Source: Streptomyces alboflavus (GTDB taxonomy: Bacteria > Actinomycetota > Actinomycetes > Streptomycetales > Streptomycetaceae). From it: DNA of 64,000 bases. Position numbers and translations under genes: made by a program. The notes beneath the pieces are model-generated. The model ran no database searches, was not told the origin of the DNA, and saw nothing but the letters and a program-made list of their open reading frames with translations. Position 1 is the first letter of the stretch. Every line of letters begins with the position of its first letter. The DNA is taken from positions 186,001 to 250,000 of the forward strand of contig NZ_JNXT01000038.1 in the NCBI RefSeq assembly GCF_000716675.1, written 5' to 3'. Positions 43,983-53,062 of the stretch are shown here, piece by piece.

Positions 43983-45254
43983 TCACACCGTCGTTCGTCC
44001 CGGCCGTCCCGCGGTGAGCAGCGGCAGCTTCCGCGCGCCCGTCAGCTCCGGGTCCGCCATCAGCACGGGCGGGTTGTCCGGGTCGGTCCGCAGGTCCGGG
44101 TAGCGCTCCAGGAGGATGCCGAGCGCGATCCGCCCTTCGAGCCGTGCGAGCGGCGCCCCGAGACAGAAGTGGATGCCCCGGCCGAAGGCGAGGTGGGGGT
44201 TGGGGTCGCGCCCGGGACGGAAGTCGTCCGGGCCGAAGAAGACACGCTCGTCGCGGTTGGCCGCGCCGACCCACAGGGCGAGCGCCTGCCCGGCGGGCAC
44301 CCGCTGCCCGCCCAGTTCGGAATCCCGCGTCGTGGCCCGGTAGAAGAGCTGGAAGGGTGTGAGCAGGCGGAGCGACTCCTCGATCACGGCGGGCAGCCCC
44401 GTCGGGTCCCGCCGCAGCGCCTCCCTGTACTCCGGATGGGCGTCCAGGCAGAGCACCGTGTTGCCGAGCAGCATGGTCGTGGTGACGTGTCCGGCGATGA
44501 GCAGCAGTTGGGCGAGGTTGCCGACCGCCACCGACGACAGCCGCTCGCCGTCGACCTCGGCCTGGACGAGCAGCGTGAGCAGGTCCTCCCGCGGGTGGCG
44601 CCTGCGGTCGTCGGCGTGCTCCGCGAAGTACTCGTTCATGCGGCGCCCGAGATCGAGGGCGGCCGCGACCTCGTCCGCTCCGAAGACTCCCCCGCCACCC
44701 CCACCCTCTCCCGCCGCATCGGCCGTCGTCGGCCTTTGCTCGCGCGGGAAGCTCTCCTCGCTCCACTGCCGGAACAGCGGGCGGTCGGAGGCAGGGACGC
44801 CCAGGAGTTCGGCGATGACGATCACCGGCAGCGGATGGGCGAGGTCGTCGACGAGTTCCAGCGCGCCCCGGTCGTCGGCCCGGTCGAGCAGCTCATGGGT
44901 CAGGGCGCCGATCCGGGGTGCGAGGCCCGCGACCAGCCTCGGCGTGAAGGCTCGGCTGACCAGTTGCCGAAGCTTTCGGTGAACGGGCGGGTCCATCTGG
45001 GTGAGCAGGCCGCTCTTGTCGTAGTCCGGGACGTCGGGGGCCAGTTGGCGGAAGGTGTCGGACGAGTAGGTGACGGGGTCGGAGAAGACCTCGACGATCT
45101 CCGGGTAGCCGTACACGTTCCAGATCCCGGTCCGCTCGTCGAGGGCCACGGGCTGCTCCGGGCGGGTGCCGCGGAGCCAGAAGTGGGCCGGGGGCGCGCC
45201 CCATTGGTCGGCGAGGAGGGTGAGCGGCATGGGGCGCAGAGACTGGTAAGTCAC
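43983..45254 (-). CDS. Cytochrome P450
   Basis: Soluble bacterial P450 of 423 aa. The I-helix has LLIAGHVTTT (valine in place of the usual acidic residue of AGxET), the ExxR motif is EESLR, and the haem loop is FGRGIHFCLGAPLAR with C364 as thiolate ligand. A Gly-rich insert (GEGGGGGGVFG) lies near residue 185. The start is GTG 45254 with AAGGTG upstream; ATG 45230 is an alternative. It has no ferredoxin gene beside it. It lies between the red cluster and the piperazate-type genes and could tailor either product or neither. The missing acidic I-helix residue could alter oxygen activation. Confidence 0.88.
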   Translation of the reverse strand: MTYQSLRPMPLTLLADQWGAPPAHFWLRGTRPEQPVALDERTGIWNVYGYPEIVEVFSDPVTYSSDTFRQLAPDVPDYDKSGLLTQMDPPVHRKLRQLVSRAFTPRLVAGLAPRIGALTHELLDRADDRGALELVDDLAHPLPVIVIAELLGVPASDRPLFRQWSEESFPREQRPTTADAAGEGGGGGGVFGADEVAAALDLGRRMNEYFAEHADDRRRHPREDLLTLLVQAEVDGERLSSVAVGNLAQLLLIAGHVTTTMLLGNTVLCLDAHPEYREALRRDPTGLPAVIEESLRLLTPFQLFYRATTRDSELGGQRVPAGQALALWVGAANRDERVFFGPDDFRPGRDPNPHLAFGRGIHFCLGAPLARLEGRIALGILLERYPDLRTDPDNPPVLMADPELTGARKLPLLTAGRPGRTTV

Positions 45255-45443
45255 GATATTTCACCTTGTTCAGGGCGTGCGGGGGCACGCTCCGCTGGAC
45301 GGGGACCACGCGGTCGGGGTGGGAGGGGGAAGATGATGCGTCGACGCCGCGGCTCTGCCGAGGGCCGGCGGCGAGGGGTCAGGAAACACGGCGGGGGCAC
45401 GGTGTCGGCCACCGCGCCCTCGTGCTGCCGTCAGGCGCCGTGA

Positions 45444-45815
45444 TCAGCCGTGGCGTATGACGATGCCGCCGCCGCTGGTGACGGCGTGTATCTCGGCGTT
45501 CCCTTCCGGCAGTTCGGACGGTTCGACCGTCACGTCGACGAAGGCGCCGGGGCCGAAGAGGCCGCGCCGGCGCGGGGCCCGGATGAGCAGCCTGTCCTGG
45601 CCGTACGCGACGCGGGTCGGTTCGGCGGCGCCCAGGTCGGTCCGGCTCAGTACGTCGCTCGGGCCGACCTCGACCACCCGCAGGAGTGTGAGCCGGGTCG
45701 CCGGTTCGAGCTGCGCGGTGGGACGCTCGGCCCTTGCCCACGCCTCATCGCCGTCCGCGTCGGCTGCGACGGACAGCTCCCGGCGGAGGTGGTCGACGTA
45801 GGGCAGGAGATCCAT
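45444..45815 (-). pseudogene. HicB-like copy D fused to DUF4097 fragments
   Basis: An intact 123-codon frame with a composite product. Residues 1-45 (MDLLPYVDHLRRELSVAADA) are the conserved cassette N-terminus. From about residue 47 the sequence follows a DUF4097 protein: VEVGPSD, AAEPTRVAYGQDRLLIRAP and VDVTVEPSELPEG align with VEVHPRT, AARDTKVTFSRGRLTIRTP and VAIEIRLPNG of the gene at 38860-39708. The end, AVTSGGGIVIRH, aligns with the very C-terminus of that protein (ARTGAGDIVIRRA). Two in-frame deletions of a HicB-DUF4097 operon explain it. Whether the fusion is expressed is unknown. Confidence 0.65.
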
Positions 45816-45875
45816 GACGCCACTATGGCATCACGTCAATGGCGCCATTGCAAGCCGGTGTGGCACACGAGTGGC
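45816..45875 (-). promoter_or_regulatory. ATGGCGCCAT-type operator/leader, copy D
   Basis: AATGGCGCCATT at 45838-45849, with its ATGGCGCCAT core ending 23 nt before the ATG (3 nt more than in the other copies), followed by TGATGCCATAGTGGCGTC. The outer GTGTGCCACACCGGCTTGC matches copies A and B. Confidence 0.7.
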
Positions 45876-46036
45876 GCAGCATGGCGACGCGGCGGCACCA
45901 GAAGATATCGAGAGGGCTCCGACCGACTTCGACAGGGACGTCGGCAGGGACGTCGCCAGCGCCGTGGCACGCAAAGGCCAGAAGGCCGCCCACCGGTGGG
46001 TGGACGGCCTGCTCGGTCGGCGCCGGGGAGGTGGTG

Positions 46037-47284
46037 TCAGACCTCGCCCGCGCGCCGCACCCGGTCCAGGACGTCGGGCAGCACGCGCAGGAACGTCGTC
46101 ACCTCGTCCTCGCCGATGATCAGCGGCGGGGCGAGCCGGATGGTGTCCGGCAGGGCGGCGTTCACCAGGAGTCCCGCGTCCTGGGCGGCCTGCTGCACAC
46201 GCGCGGCGCACGGCTCGGTGAGGACGACGCCGAGCAGCAGACCGGCGCCGCGGACCCGGTCCACCAGCGGGTGCCCGAGCGCCTCGATGCCTCGCCGCAG
46301 CGTCTCGCCCTGCCGCTTGACGTGGTCCAGGAGCCCGTCGCCGTGGATGGTGTCGAGCACCGCGAGCGCGGCGGCGCAGGAGACGGGGTTGCCGCCGAAG
46401 GTGGTGCCGTGTGCGCCGGGCACCATCAGCTCGGCGGCCGGGCCGAACGCGAGCGTCGCGCCGATGGGCATGCCGCCGCCGAGGCCCTTGGCGAGGGTGA
46501 GGACGTCCGGCTCGACGCCGTGCGCCTGGTGCTCGAACCAGTGGCCGGTGCGACCGATGCCGGTCTGCACCTCGTCGAGGACGAGCAGCGCCCCGGTGGC
46601 CCGGGTGATCTCGCGGGCCGCGGCCAGATAGCCGGGCGGCGGTACGACCACGCCGTTCTCGCCCTGGATCGGCTCGATGACGACGAGCGCGGTGTCCTCG
46701 TCGACGGCCGCGCGCAGCGCGTCCGCGTCACCGAACGGCACATGCGTCACATCACCGGGCAGCGGCTCGAACGCGGCGCGCTTCGGGGGCTGGCCGGTGA
46801 GGGCGAGGGAGCCCATGGTGCGGCCGTGGAAGCCGCCCTCGGTGGCGACCATGCGGCGGCGTCCTGTCAGGCGGCCGATCTTGAAGGCCGCCTCGTTCGC
46901 CTCCGCGCCGGAATTGGAGAAGAAGACCCGGCCGGAGCGGCCGGTCAGCCGGAGCAGACGCTCGGCGAGGCGCACCGGCGGCTCGGCGATGAACAGGTTC
47001 GAGACATGGCCGAGCCTGCCGACCTGCTCGCTGACGGCACGGACGACGGCGGGGTGCGCGGTACCGAGGGAGTTGACGGCGATGCCGCCGAGGAAGTCGA
47101 GGTACTTCCTTCCGTCGGCGTCCCAGAACGCGGCGCCCTCGCCGCGCACCAACGGCACCCTCGGCGTGCCGTAGTTGTCCATCAGCGACGCCTGCCAGCG
47201 CTCGGTGAGCTTGCTGTTGCCGCGCTCCCCCACGGCATCGCCCATGACGCCGGTGTCGCCGGTGTCCCTCGTTGGCTCGTTCAT
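46037..47284 (-). CDS. argD: ArgD: acetylornithine aminotransferase
   Basis: PLP-dependent class III aminotransferase, 415 aa, converting N-acetylglutamate semialdehyde to N2-acetylornithine. Diagnostic motifs are [49 protein letters not shown] and the PLP lysine in [13 protein letters not shown], then THE-like [18 protein letters not shown] 47284 has GGAGGGG upstream. It is the third gene of argJ-argB-argD, 54 nt after argB. No argR follows, unlike the usual argCJBDR operon. Its place beside an ornithine hydroxylase suggests service to secondary metabolism. Confidence 0.9.
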   Translation of the reverse strand: MNEPTRDTGDTGVMGDAVGERGNSKLTERWQASLMDNYGTPRVPLVRGEGAAFWDADGRKYLDFLGGIAVNSLGTAHPAVVRAVSEQVGRLGHVSNLFIAEPPVRLAERLLRLTGRSGRVFFSNSGAEANEAAFKIGRLTGRRRMVATEGGFHGRTMGSLALTGQPPKRAAFEPLPGDVTHVPFGDADALRAAVDEDTALVVIEPIQGENGVVVPPPGYLAAAREITRATGALLVLDEVQTGIGRTGHWFEHQAHGVEPDVLTLAKGLGGGMPIGATLAFGPAAELMVPGAHGTTFGGNPVSCAAALAVLDTIHGDGLLDHVKRQGETLRRGIEALGHPLVDRVRGAGLLLGVVLTEPCAARVQQAAQDAGLLVNAALPDTIRLAPPLIIGEDEVTTFLRVLPDVLDRVRRAGEV

Positions 47285-47338
47285 CCCATCCCCTCCGTGC
47301 CGGGCACGCTCATCGCGCCCTCTCCTCGACGGCCCCGC

Positions 47339-48250
47339 TCATCGCAGACCCTCTTCGATGTCCGGCATGACCAGCGTGCCGATCTCCTCGCGCGTGAACA
47401 TCTCGAGCAGCACCGAGTGCTGGACCCGCCCGTCGATCACGCGCGCGCTGCCCACGCCGTTGCGGACCGCGTGCAGGCAGCCTGCCATCTTGGGGACCAT
47501 GCCGTCGGCCAGCTCAGGGAGGATCTTCTCCAGTTCGCTGGCGCTGAGCCTGCTGATGACGTCCTCGCTGTGCGGCCAGTCCGCGTACAGGCCCTCGACG
47601 TCGGTGAGGAAGACCAGCGTGTGGGCGTCGAGGGAGGCGGCGATCGCCGCGGCCGCGGTGTCGGCGTTCACGTTGTAGACGTAGTCGTCGTCGACGCTGC
47701 GGGCCACCGGCGAGATGACCGGGATGCGGCCGTCCGCGAGGAGCGCCTCGACGGCACCGGGGTCCACCCCGGCGATCTCGCCGACGCGGCCGATGTCGAC
47801 CTTCTCGCCGCCCTCGTTCTCGGGCCAGTGCTTGATCGCGGTGATGGTGTCCGCGTCCTCGCCGGTGAGGCCGACGGCGAGCGGGCCGTGCTGGTTGATG
47901 AGGCCGACGAGCTCGCGCTGGACGTGGCCTGCGAGCACCATCCGGACCACGTTCATGGCCTCGGGCGAGGTGACCCTGAGGCCGGCCTTGAACTCGCTGT
48001 CGATGTCGTGGAGTTTCAGGGCGGCGCTGATCTGCGGGCCGCCGCCGTGGACGACGACCGGCTTGAGCCCGGCGTGCCGCAGGAAGACGACGTCGTGGGC
48101 GAAGGCCGCCTTCAACTCGTCGTCGATCATGGCGTTGCCACCGAACTTGATGACGCAGATCTTGCCCTGGTGGCGGTTGAGCCACGGCAGCGCGTCCATC
48201 ACGGACTGCGCCTTGACCAGTGCGGGGTGCTCCTGCGTGCTGATCCTCAT
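47339..48250 (-). CDS. argB: ArgB: acetylglutamate kinase
   Basis: Amino acid kinase, 303 aa, phosphorylating N-acetylglutamate. Visible motifs are CVIKFGGNAMIDD at the N-terminus, VVVHGGGPQISAAL (glycine-rich loop), YNVNADTAAAAIAASL and GGMVPKM-like ADGMVPKMAGCLHAV. The start ATG 48250 overlaps the argJ stop by 4 nt (ATGA); the longer frame to 48523 is inside argJ. The N-terminal helix ALVKAQSVMDALPWL typical of arginine-sensitive hexameric kinases is present, so feedback inhibition by arginine is plausible. Confidence 0.92.
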   Translation of the reverse strand: MRISTQEHPALVKAQSVMDALPWLNRHQGKICVIKFGGNAMIDDELKAAFAHDVVFLRHAGLKPVVVHGGGPQISAALKLHDIDSEFKAGLRVTSPEAMNVVRMVLAGHVQRELVGLINQHGPLAVGLTGEDADTITAIKHWPENEGGEKVDIGRVGEIAGVDPGAVEALLADGRIPVISPVARSVDDDYVYNVNADTAAAAIAASLDAHTLVFLTDVEGLYADWPHSEDVISRLSASELEKILPELADGMVPKMAGCLHAVRNGVGSARVIDGRVQHSVLLEMFTREEIGTLVMPDIEEGLR

Positions 48251-49401
48251 GACGAGTACGCGCTGTTCTCGTGGACGTACTCGGCGGTGAGGTCGTTGGC
48301 CCACAGCGTGGCGGACTGGGCGCCCGCCGCCAGGTCCGCGGTGATGACGACCTCGCGGCCGGACATGTCGACCGCCGTGCGGTCGGCGCCGATCGAGCCG
48401 TCCTTGCAGACCCAGACACCGTTGATGGCGACGTTCAGGCGGTCCGGCTCGAAGGTCGCGGACGTGGTGCCGATCGCGGAGAGCACCCGGCCCCAGTTGG
48501 GGTCCTCGCCGTGGATGGCGCACTTGAGGAGGTTGTTGCGGGCGATGGAACGCCCGGCCTCCACGGCGTCGTCCTCGGTGGCCGCGTTCACGACGTCGAT
48601 GCGGATGTCTTTCGACGCGCCCTCGGCGTCGCCGATGAGCTGACGGGCCAGGTCGTCACAGACCTGCCGGACGGCCTCGGCGAACTCCGCGTACTCCGGA
48701 GTCACTCCGGCGGCGCCGGAGGCCAGCAGGAGGACGGTGTCGTTGGTGGACATGCAGCCGTCGGAGTCGACGCGGTCGAAGGTCAAGCGGGTCGCCGCGC
48801 GCAGCGCCTTGTCCAGGACATCGCTCTCGAGGTCGGCGTCGGTGGTGAGGACGACGAGCATCGTGGCGAGGCCGGGGGCGAGCATGCCCGCGCCCTTGGC
48901 CATGCCGCCGACCGTCCAGCCCGAGCCCTCGACGACGGCGGTCTTGTGCACGCTGTCCGTCGTCTTGATGGCGACAGCGGCCTCCTCGCCGCCGTCCGCC
49001 GAGAGTGCGGCGACCGCGCTCTCCACACCCGGCAGGAGCTTGCCCATCGGGAGGCGGACGCCGATGAGGCCGGTGGAGGCCACCGCGACCTCGCCCGCGC
49101 GGTGCCCCTCCAGGCTCGCCGCGACCTTCTCGGCGGTCGCCCGGGTGTCCTGGAAGCCCGCCGGGCCCGTGCAGGCGTTGGCGCCGCCGGAGTTGAGGAT
49201 GACGGCGCTCACCGCGCCCAGCCTCAGGACCTGCTCACTCCACACCACGGGGGCGGCCTTCACCCGATTCGAGGTGAAGACACCCGCCGCCGAACGACGC
49301 GGGCCGTTGTTCACGACCAGGGCCACATCCGGATTACCACTGCTCTTTATTCCGGCCGCGACGCCTGCGGCCAGAAAGCCTTGTGCTGCCGTGACGCTCA
49401 T
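48247..49401 (-). CDS. argJ: ArgJ: ornithine acetyltransferase (bifunctional type possible)
   Basis: Transfers acetyl from N2-acetylornithine to glutamate, giving ornithine. The proenzyme of 384 aa cleaves itself before the threonine in KGAGMLAPGLATML. Further motifs are NSGGANACTGPAGF near residue 65 and NPDVALVVNN at the start. ATG 49401 has AGGAG upstream; the longer frame to 49608 has no family match. It is the first gene of argJ-argB-argD, while argC, normally directly upstream, is absent; that region is intergenic up to mbtH. Ornithine made here is the substrate of the N5-hydroxylase nearby. Confidence 0.92.
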   Translation of the reverse strand: MSVTAAQGFLAAGVAAGIKSSGNPDVALVVNNGPRRSAAGVFTSNRVKAAPVVWSEQVLRLGAVSAVILNSGGANACTGPAGFQDTRATAEKVAASLEGHRAGEVAVASTGLIGVRLPMGKLLPGVESAVAALSADGGEEAAVAIKTTDSVHKTAVVEGSGWTVGGMAKGAGMLAPGLATMLVVLTTDADLESDVLDKALRAATRLTFDRVDSDGCMSTNDTVLLLASGAAGVTPEYAEFAEAVRQVCDDLARQLIGDAEGASKDIRIDVVNAATEDDAVEAGRSIARNNLLKCAIHGEDPNWGRVLSAIGTTSATFEPDRLNVAINGVWVCKDGSIGADRTAVDMSGREVVITADLAAGAQSATLWANDLTAEYVHENSAYSS

Positions 49402-50019
49402 GGCGCAATTACTCCTATAGTGGAAGTTCCCAGTTTCCCGGGAAGGCCGAGGGGGACCACCGACAATGACATGATTCGCGCCGCCCCGTTCCTCGCTTCT
49501 GGCGACTGGGTGCCGTGAATCCACAACTCCCCTGGCGCCCTTTTCCATTGAACGCCCCACATCGCTGATCCAGCAGTTCAGCGATGTGTCGCCGCAACTG
49601 CCGGGCACGGCCGCCCGACAGTCCGCAACAAACTACAGGCAGATCAGGCTTTCAGCACCGGGCTGTCCTGTCCACGGGACAGCGGGTCACCGGCACCGAC
49701 CGTGCCGGGAACCATAGGTATGTCCCGTTCGGACCGCCGGATAACCAACAGAGTAGGTACGGGAGCGCACTTCACGGTCGTGCCCGGCCTGTGGAAGGCT
49801 CGGCATTTGTCACGGAACTCTGGTCCGGCCGCATGAATACTTCCCGGGACCGCCGCAGTACCCCCCGATCCATACCGACAATTCGTCGGCGAGCAGCCGG
49901 GTCTGGACGCTGGGCCTGCCCGCGGCGACAATGACGAGGCTGGTGGACTTTGTCCGTCGGCACCTGAAACGAACGGCTTCCGCCTGGAAGCATCGTGTAC
50001 GGCTTGAAATGGAGTGGAC
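49402..50019. other. Divergent control region between argJ and mbtH, with an 11-bp inverted repeat
   Basis: About 620 bp with no supported gene. It holds the perfect inverted repeat CACATCGCTGA (49558-49568) / TCAGCGATGTG (49578-49588) with a 9-nt centre, 157 nt upstream of argJ, a candidate operator. The region must contain the argJ and mbtH promoters. No argC fragment and no AT-rich ARG box was recognised. Confidence 0.6.
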
Positions 50020-50244
50020 ATGAGCAGCAACCCGTTCGACGACGCGGATGGCCAGTTCTACGTCTTGGTGAACGACGAAGAGCAGCACTCCCTGTGGCCG
50101 TCGTTCACCGAGGTCCCCGCCGGCTGGCGGGTGGTCTTCGGCGAGGCCGGCCGCCAGGAGTGCCTGGACTATGTGGAGCAGAACTGGACCGACCTGCGGC
50201 CCAAGAGCCTGCGTGACGCGATGGCCGCCGACCAGGCCGCATAA
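50020..50244 (+). CDS. mbtH: MbtH-like protein
   Basis: Small NRPS accessory protein, 74 aa, that binds and stabilises adenylation domains. The family signature is complete: [53 protein letters not shown] and KSLRDAM, with the conserved tryptophans. ATG 50020 has GGAG 5 nt upstream; GTG 50014 is in frame but overlaps that site. It stands alone between argJ and the ornithine hydroxylase. It implies a partner NRPS, but none lies in this window. Confidence 0.92.
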   Translation: MSSNPFDDADGQFYVLVNDEEQHSLWPSFTEVPAGWRVVFGEAGRQECLDYVEQNWTDLRPKSLRDAMAADQAA

Positions 50245-50290
50245 GGCCCCTGCGGCGGGCGCGCTCCTGAGCGACGCCGAGAAGCCGTGC

Positions 50291-50332
50291 AAGGGCGGGC
50301 CCCGGTGCTGGGAAGCACCGGGGCCCGCCCTT
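50291..50332. terminator. Strong hairpin between mbtH and the ornithine hydroxylase
   Basis: Perfect 19-bp arms, AAGGGCGGGCCCCGGTGCT at 50291-50309 and its complement at 50314-50332, with a GGGA loop. It lies 46 nt after mbtH and 83 nt beyond the end of the converging hydroxylase gene, serving both. Confidence 0.8.
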
Positions 50333-50415
50333 CACGCGCGCACGGGCCCCGTCGGGCGCGCGCACGCGAACGGCCCGCCGGTGGGGGCCGACGGGCCGTC
50401 CGGAACAGGGGTGGC

Positions 50416-51726
50416 TCAGACCTTCTCGCCGACACCGCGTCGCTCGACGATCGAGTCGGCGATCTCACCGCTGCGTACGGCGATGTTCGACAGCAGGGAC
50501 GACGTCAGACCGTGCGTGTGCTCGGTGCCGCCCTGGAGGTAGATGCCACAGGACAGGTCGCCGGTGGTGACGACGCGGTAGTCGCGCTCCACCCGGTGGC
50601 GCCCCTCCTCGTCGCGCAGGCAGAAGCCGTCGAGGTCGCCGAGCAGGGAGGTGGCGTCCATCGTGGCGTAGCCGGTCGCGAAGACGAGCGCGTCGACGTC
50701 CATCTCCTGCTCGGTCTCGCCGTCCAGGAGCGAGTGCAGGACGACCCGGGTGTCATTGCCGGAGCGCTTCACTTCCTTGACCCGGGTGAGGTTCAGGAAG
50801 CGCAGCCGCTGCGCGCCCGCGACCTCCTCCTCGTAAGAGCGGCGGAACAGCTCGCGGATCACGTCGTCGTCGACGACGGAGTAGTTGGTGTTCTTGTGGT
50901 ACCGCCAGAACGCGTCCCGCGTCTTCTCGGTGCCGAAGTAGTAGTGGTCCACGGCGGTCGGGTCGAAGACCTGGTTGGCGAAAGGCGTGTCGTCCGCGAC
51001 GGAGTAGCCGTAGCTGGGCAGGATCGCCGAGACCTGCGCCTGCGGGAGCATGTCGTGCAGGTACTTGGTGATCTCGGCGGCGCTCTGGCCGGCGCCGACG
51101 ACCGCGACGCTCTTCAGCTCCTCGGGCTTCATCTGTCCGTACTTCGCCAGGAACTCCGAGCTGTGCCACACCCGCTCGTCGCGCTCCATGCCGTCGGGCA
51201 TGCGCGGCACCAGGCCGGTGGAGACGGTGATGTTGCGGGCCTTCACCACGCGCGTGGTGCCGGCGACGGTGTCACGGACGACGACCTCGAGGATCTGCTC
51301 GTCCGCGGCGGACTCCGCCGCCAGACGGACCTCGGTGACCTCGGAGTTGTACGAGACGCGGTCGCGGAAGCCCGCCTCCGCCCACTCCAGGTACTGGTGG
51401 AACTCCTGACGGGTCGGGAAGAAGTCCTGGTTGTTCACGAACTGGACCAGGCGGTTCGAGTCGTGCAGGTAGGACACGAAGCTGTAGCGCGACAGCGGAT
51501 TGCGGAAGGTCGCGAGGTCCTTCAGGAACGAAATCTGCATCGTCGCCTGCGGGAGCAGCATGTTGCGGTGCCACCCGAAAGCGGCCTGCCGCTCGAAGAA
51601 CGCAGCTGTGATCGGCTGCTCCGAGGAATTTGACTCGTGTTCCTCCAGGGCGATGGCGAGGGACAGGTTGGACGGGCCGAACCCGATCCCAACGATGTCA
51701 TATATCTCGTTTTCACGCGTACCCAT
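50416..51726 (-). CDS. ktzI: L-ornithine N5-monooxygenase (KtzI/SidA type)
   Basis: FAD- and NADPH-dependent N-hydroxylating monooxygenase, 436 aa. The FAD motif IVGIGFGPSNLSLAIAL is at residues 11-27 and the NADPH motif is VAVVGAGQSAAEITKYL; the substrate-side signature MLLPQATMQISFLKDLATFRNP and the late DALVFATGY are typical of this family. It would make N5-hydroxyornithine. That product feeds either hydroxamate siderophores or, with a KtzT-type enzyme, piperazic acid; the KtzT-like gene just upstream on the other strand favours the second. ATG 51726 has GGGAG upstream. Confidence 0.87.
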   Translation of the reverse strand: MGTRENEIYDIVGIGFGPSNLSLAIALEEHESNSSEQPITAAFFERQAAFGWHRNMLLPQATMQISFLKDLATFRNPLSRYSFVSYLHDSNRLVQFVNNQDFFPTRQEFHQYLEWAEAGFRDRVSYNSEVTEVRLAAESAADEQILEVVVRDTVAGTTRVVKARNITVSTGLVPRMPDGMERDERVWHSSEFLAKYGQMKPEELKSVAVVGAGQSAAEITKYLHDMLPQAQVSAILPSYGYSVADDTPFANQVFDPTAVDHYYFGTEKTRDAFWRYHKNTNYSVVDDDVIRELFRRSYEEEVAGAQRLRFLNLTRVKEVKRSGNDTRVVLHSLLDGETEQEMDVDALVFATGYATMDATSLLGDLDGFCLRDEEGRHRVERDYRVVTTGDLSCGIYLQGGTEHTHGLTSSLLSNIAVRSGEIADSIVERRGVGEKV

Positions 51727-52119
51727 AGATATTCTCCCGCTGATGTAGCTTCGACAGGGACTTCCGCAGCTGTGACGACGGCATTGCGGTTATCCGAGAA
51801 GACCTTGGTCGGAAAGGCTGCGGTCGGAAATGCTGCCAACTCTCGTCTGACGTGCGGCTGATGGTCTCGAACATCTCGACCGGTGGTCCGGGAGACACGC
51901 ATTGAGTATTGCGCTGGAGAACACCGCCACGCCAACTTAGAGGTGCCGGACTGACCTTTCAAGAGGCCCCGGCCGCACCGTCTGCCGGGCAACGTTGTCC
52001 TGCCGACAGGACAGCCAAGTCGGCTCGTCCGCAATTTTGGTAGCGCCTCTCAAAACGCTGGTAGCGTCGGCGACTTGACACCGCACCGTGAGTGAGACTA
52101 GCGAAAGGGTGAACTCCGG
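51727..52119. other. Divergent promoter region between the ornithine hydroxylase and KtzT-like genes
   Basis: The 393 bp between two divergent starts, with no supported gene. It is less GC-rich than coding DNA, as expected for promoters. AAAGGGTG (52104-52110) is the ribosome site of the KtzT-like gene. No clear operator palindrome was found. Confidence 0.6.
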
Positions 52120-52764
52120 ATGTTCGTTCCCAGTCAGTACCGCCAGCCGGACAGTTCGTGGATGCTGGATCTGATCCGCGGCAATCCGCTGGCGCTCTTC
52201 GTGAGCAACGGCAGTCCCGAAGCGGGACCGTTCGCCACGCATCTTCCGGTGATTCAGGATCCGGAGTGGACCGGCGAATGGTCGGACGACCTCTCGGGCG
52301 GCCGACTGCTCGGACATATGAACCGGGCGAACCCGCACTGGAAGGCGCTCGAGTCGGGCAGCGTGAATCTCCTGACGTTCACGGGACCGCACGGCTATGT
52401 GTCACCGACGGTCTATCAGGTGACGCCGGCCGCGCCGACGTGGAACTTCACCTCGGTGCATGTCCACGGTGTCGTCGAGAAGATCGAGGGCATCGAGAAC
52501 ACCCTGGAGGTGGTGAAGTCCACCGTGCGCACCTACGAGGGCGCCTTCGGCGACGGCTGGGACATGTCGGAATCGCTCGACTACTTCCGTAAGATCGTGC
52601 CCGCCGTCGGCGCGTTCCGCATCAAGGTCACGGGCGCCGAGGGCATGTTCAAGCTCAGCCAGGAGCAGCCGGACGAGGTCCAGGACCGCGTGCGGGACTC
52701 CTTCGGCGGCCGCGAGTGCACCCGCCACCAGGCGACGGCCAAGCTCATGAGCAAGCTGCCGTAG
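52120..52764 (+). CDS. ktzT: KtzT-like piperazate synthase (PaiB family)
   Basis: A 214 aa member of the PaiB/FMN-binding split-barrel family. Family features are MFVPSQYRQPD at the start, PFATHLPVI, LLGHMNRANPHWKAL, TFTGPHGYVSPTVY and TWNFTSVHVHG. Many members are annotated as negative regulators, but KtzT of Kutzneria is a haem enzyme that turns N5-hydroxy-L-ornithine into L-piperazic acid by N-N bond formation. The divergent ornithine N5-hydroxylase and the nearby arg genes and MbtH make piperazate synthase the best reading here. A plain PaiB regulator cannot be ruled out from sequence alone. Confidence 0.8.
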   Translation: MFVPSQYRQPDSSWMLDLIRGNPLALFVSNGSPEAGPFATHLPVIQDPEWTGEWSDDLSGGRLLGHMNRANPHWKALESGSVNLLTFTGPHGYVSPTVYQVTPAAPTWNFTSVHVHGVVEKIEGIENTLEVVKSTVRTYEGAFGDGWDMSESLDYFRKIVPAVGAFRIKVTGAEGMFKLSQEQPDEVQDRVRDSFGGRECTRHQATAKLMSKLP

Positions 52765-52946
52765 CCCTTCCGCGCTCCGGCAGCCCGCCGCGGCCGCTCC
52801 ACCGGCCAAGGATCTCCGCACGGCCGTTCCGCTGCCACGGACCGTTCGACGGGCCCCACGCACCCTTCTCGCTCACGGGACTTCGGGGCCGGCCGTTCCG
52901 TCCGCGGCAGCGGCTCGGCTCATCCGCACCGACACGTCCCGACACG

Positions 52947-52982
52947 CAGGGCCCGCACTCCCTCTCAGGAGTGCGGGCCCTG
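52947..52982. terminator. Hairpin between the KtzT-like and LmbU-family genes
   Basis: CAGGGCCCGCACTCC at 52947-52961 pairs perfectly with 52968-52982 around a 6-nt loop, and the stem extends weakly on both sides. It lies in the 298-bp gap between converging genes and is well placed as a bidirectional terminator. Confidence 0.8.
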
Positions 52983-53062
52983 TGTCGTATATGTGTCCCG
53001 TCGAGGTCAACTGCCCTGATCTCGGCGGTGGTTCACCATGTCAGGCACGGGCGCCCGGTGCC

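Noticed and set aside
45814..46119. 101-codon plus-strand frame containing DVGRDVASAVARKGQKAAHRW
   Set aside because: Mildly protein-like, but it begins inside the copy D operator and overlaps the argD 3' end; no ribosome site and no family match, so not called.
50416..52764. Hydroxamate siderophore cluster
   Set aside because: An ornithine N-hydroxylase with MbtH fits a siderophore, but there is no acyl/formyltransferase, NRPS, siderophore receptor or iron-box-like site here, and the KtzT-like neighbour gives a better explanation.
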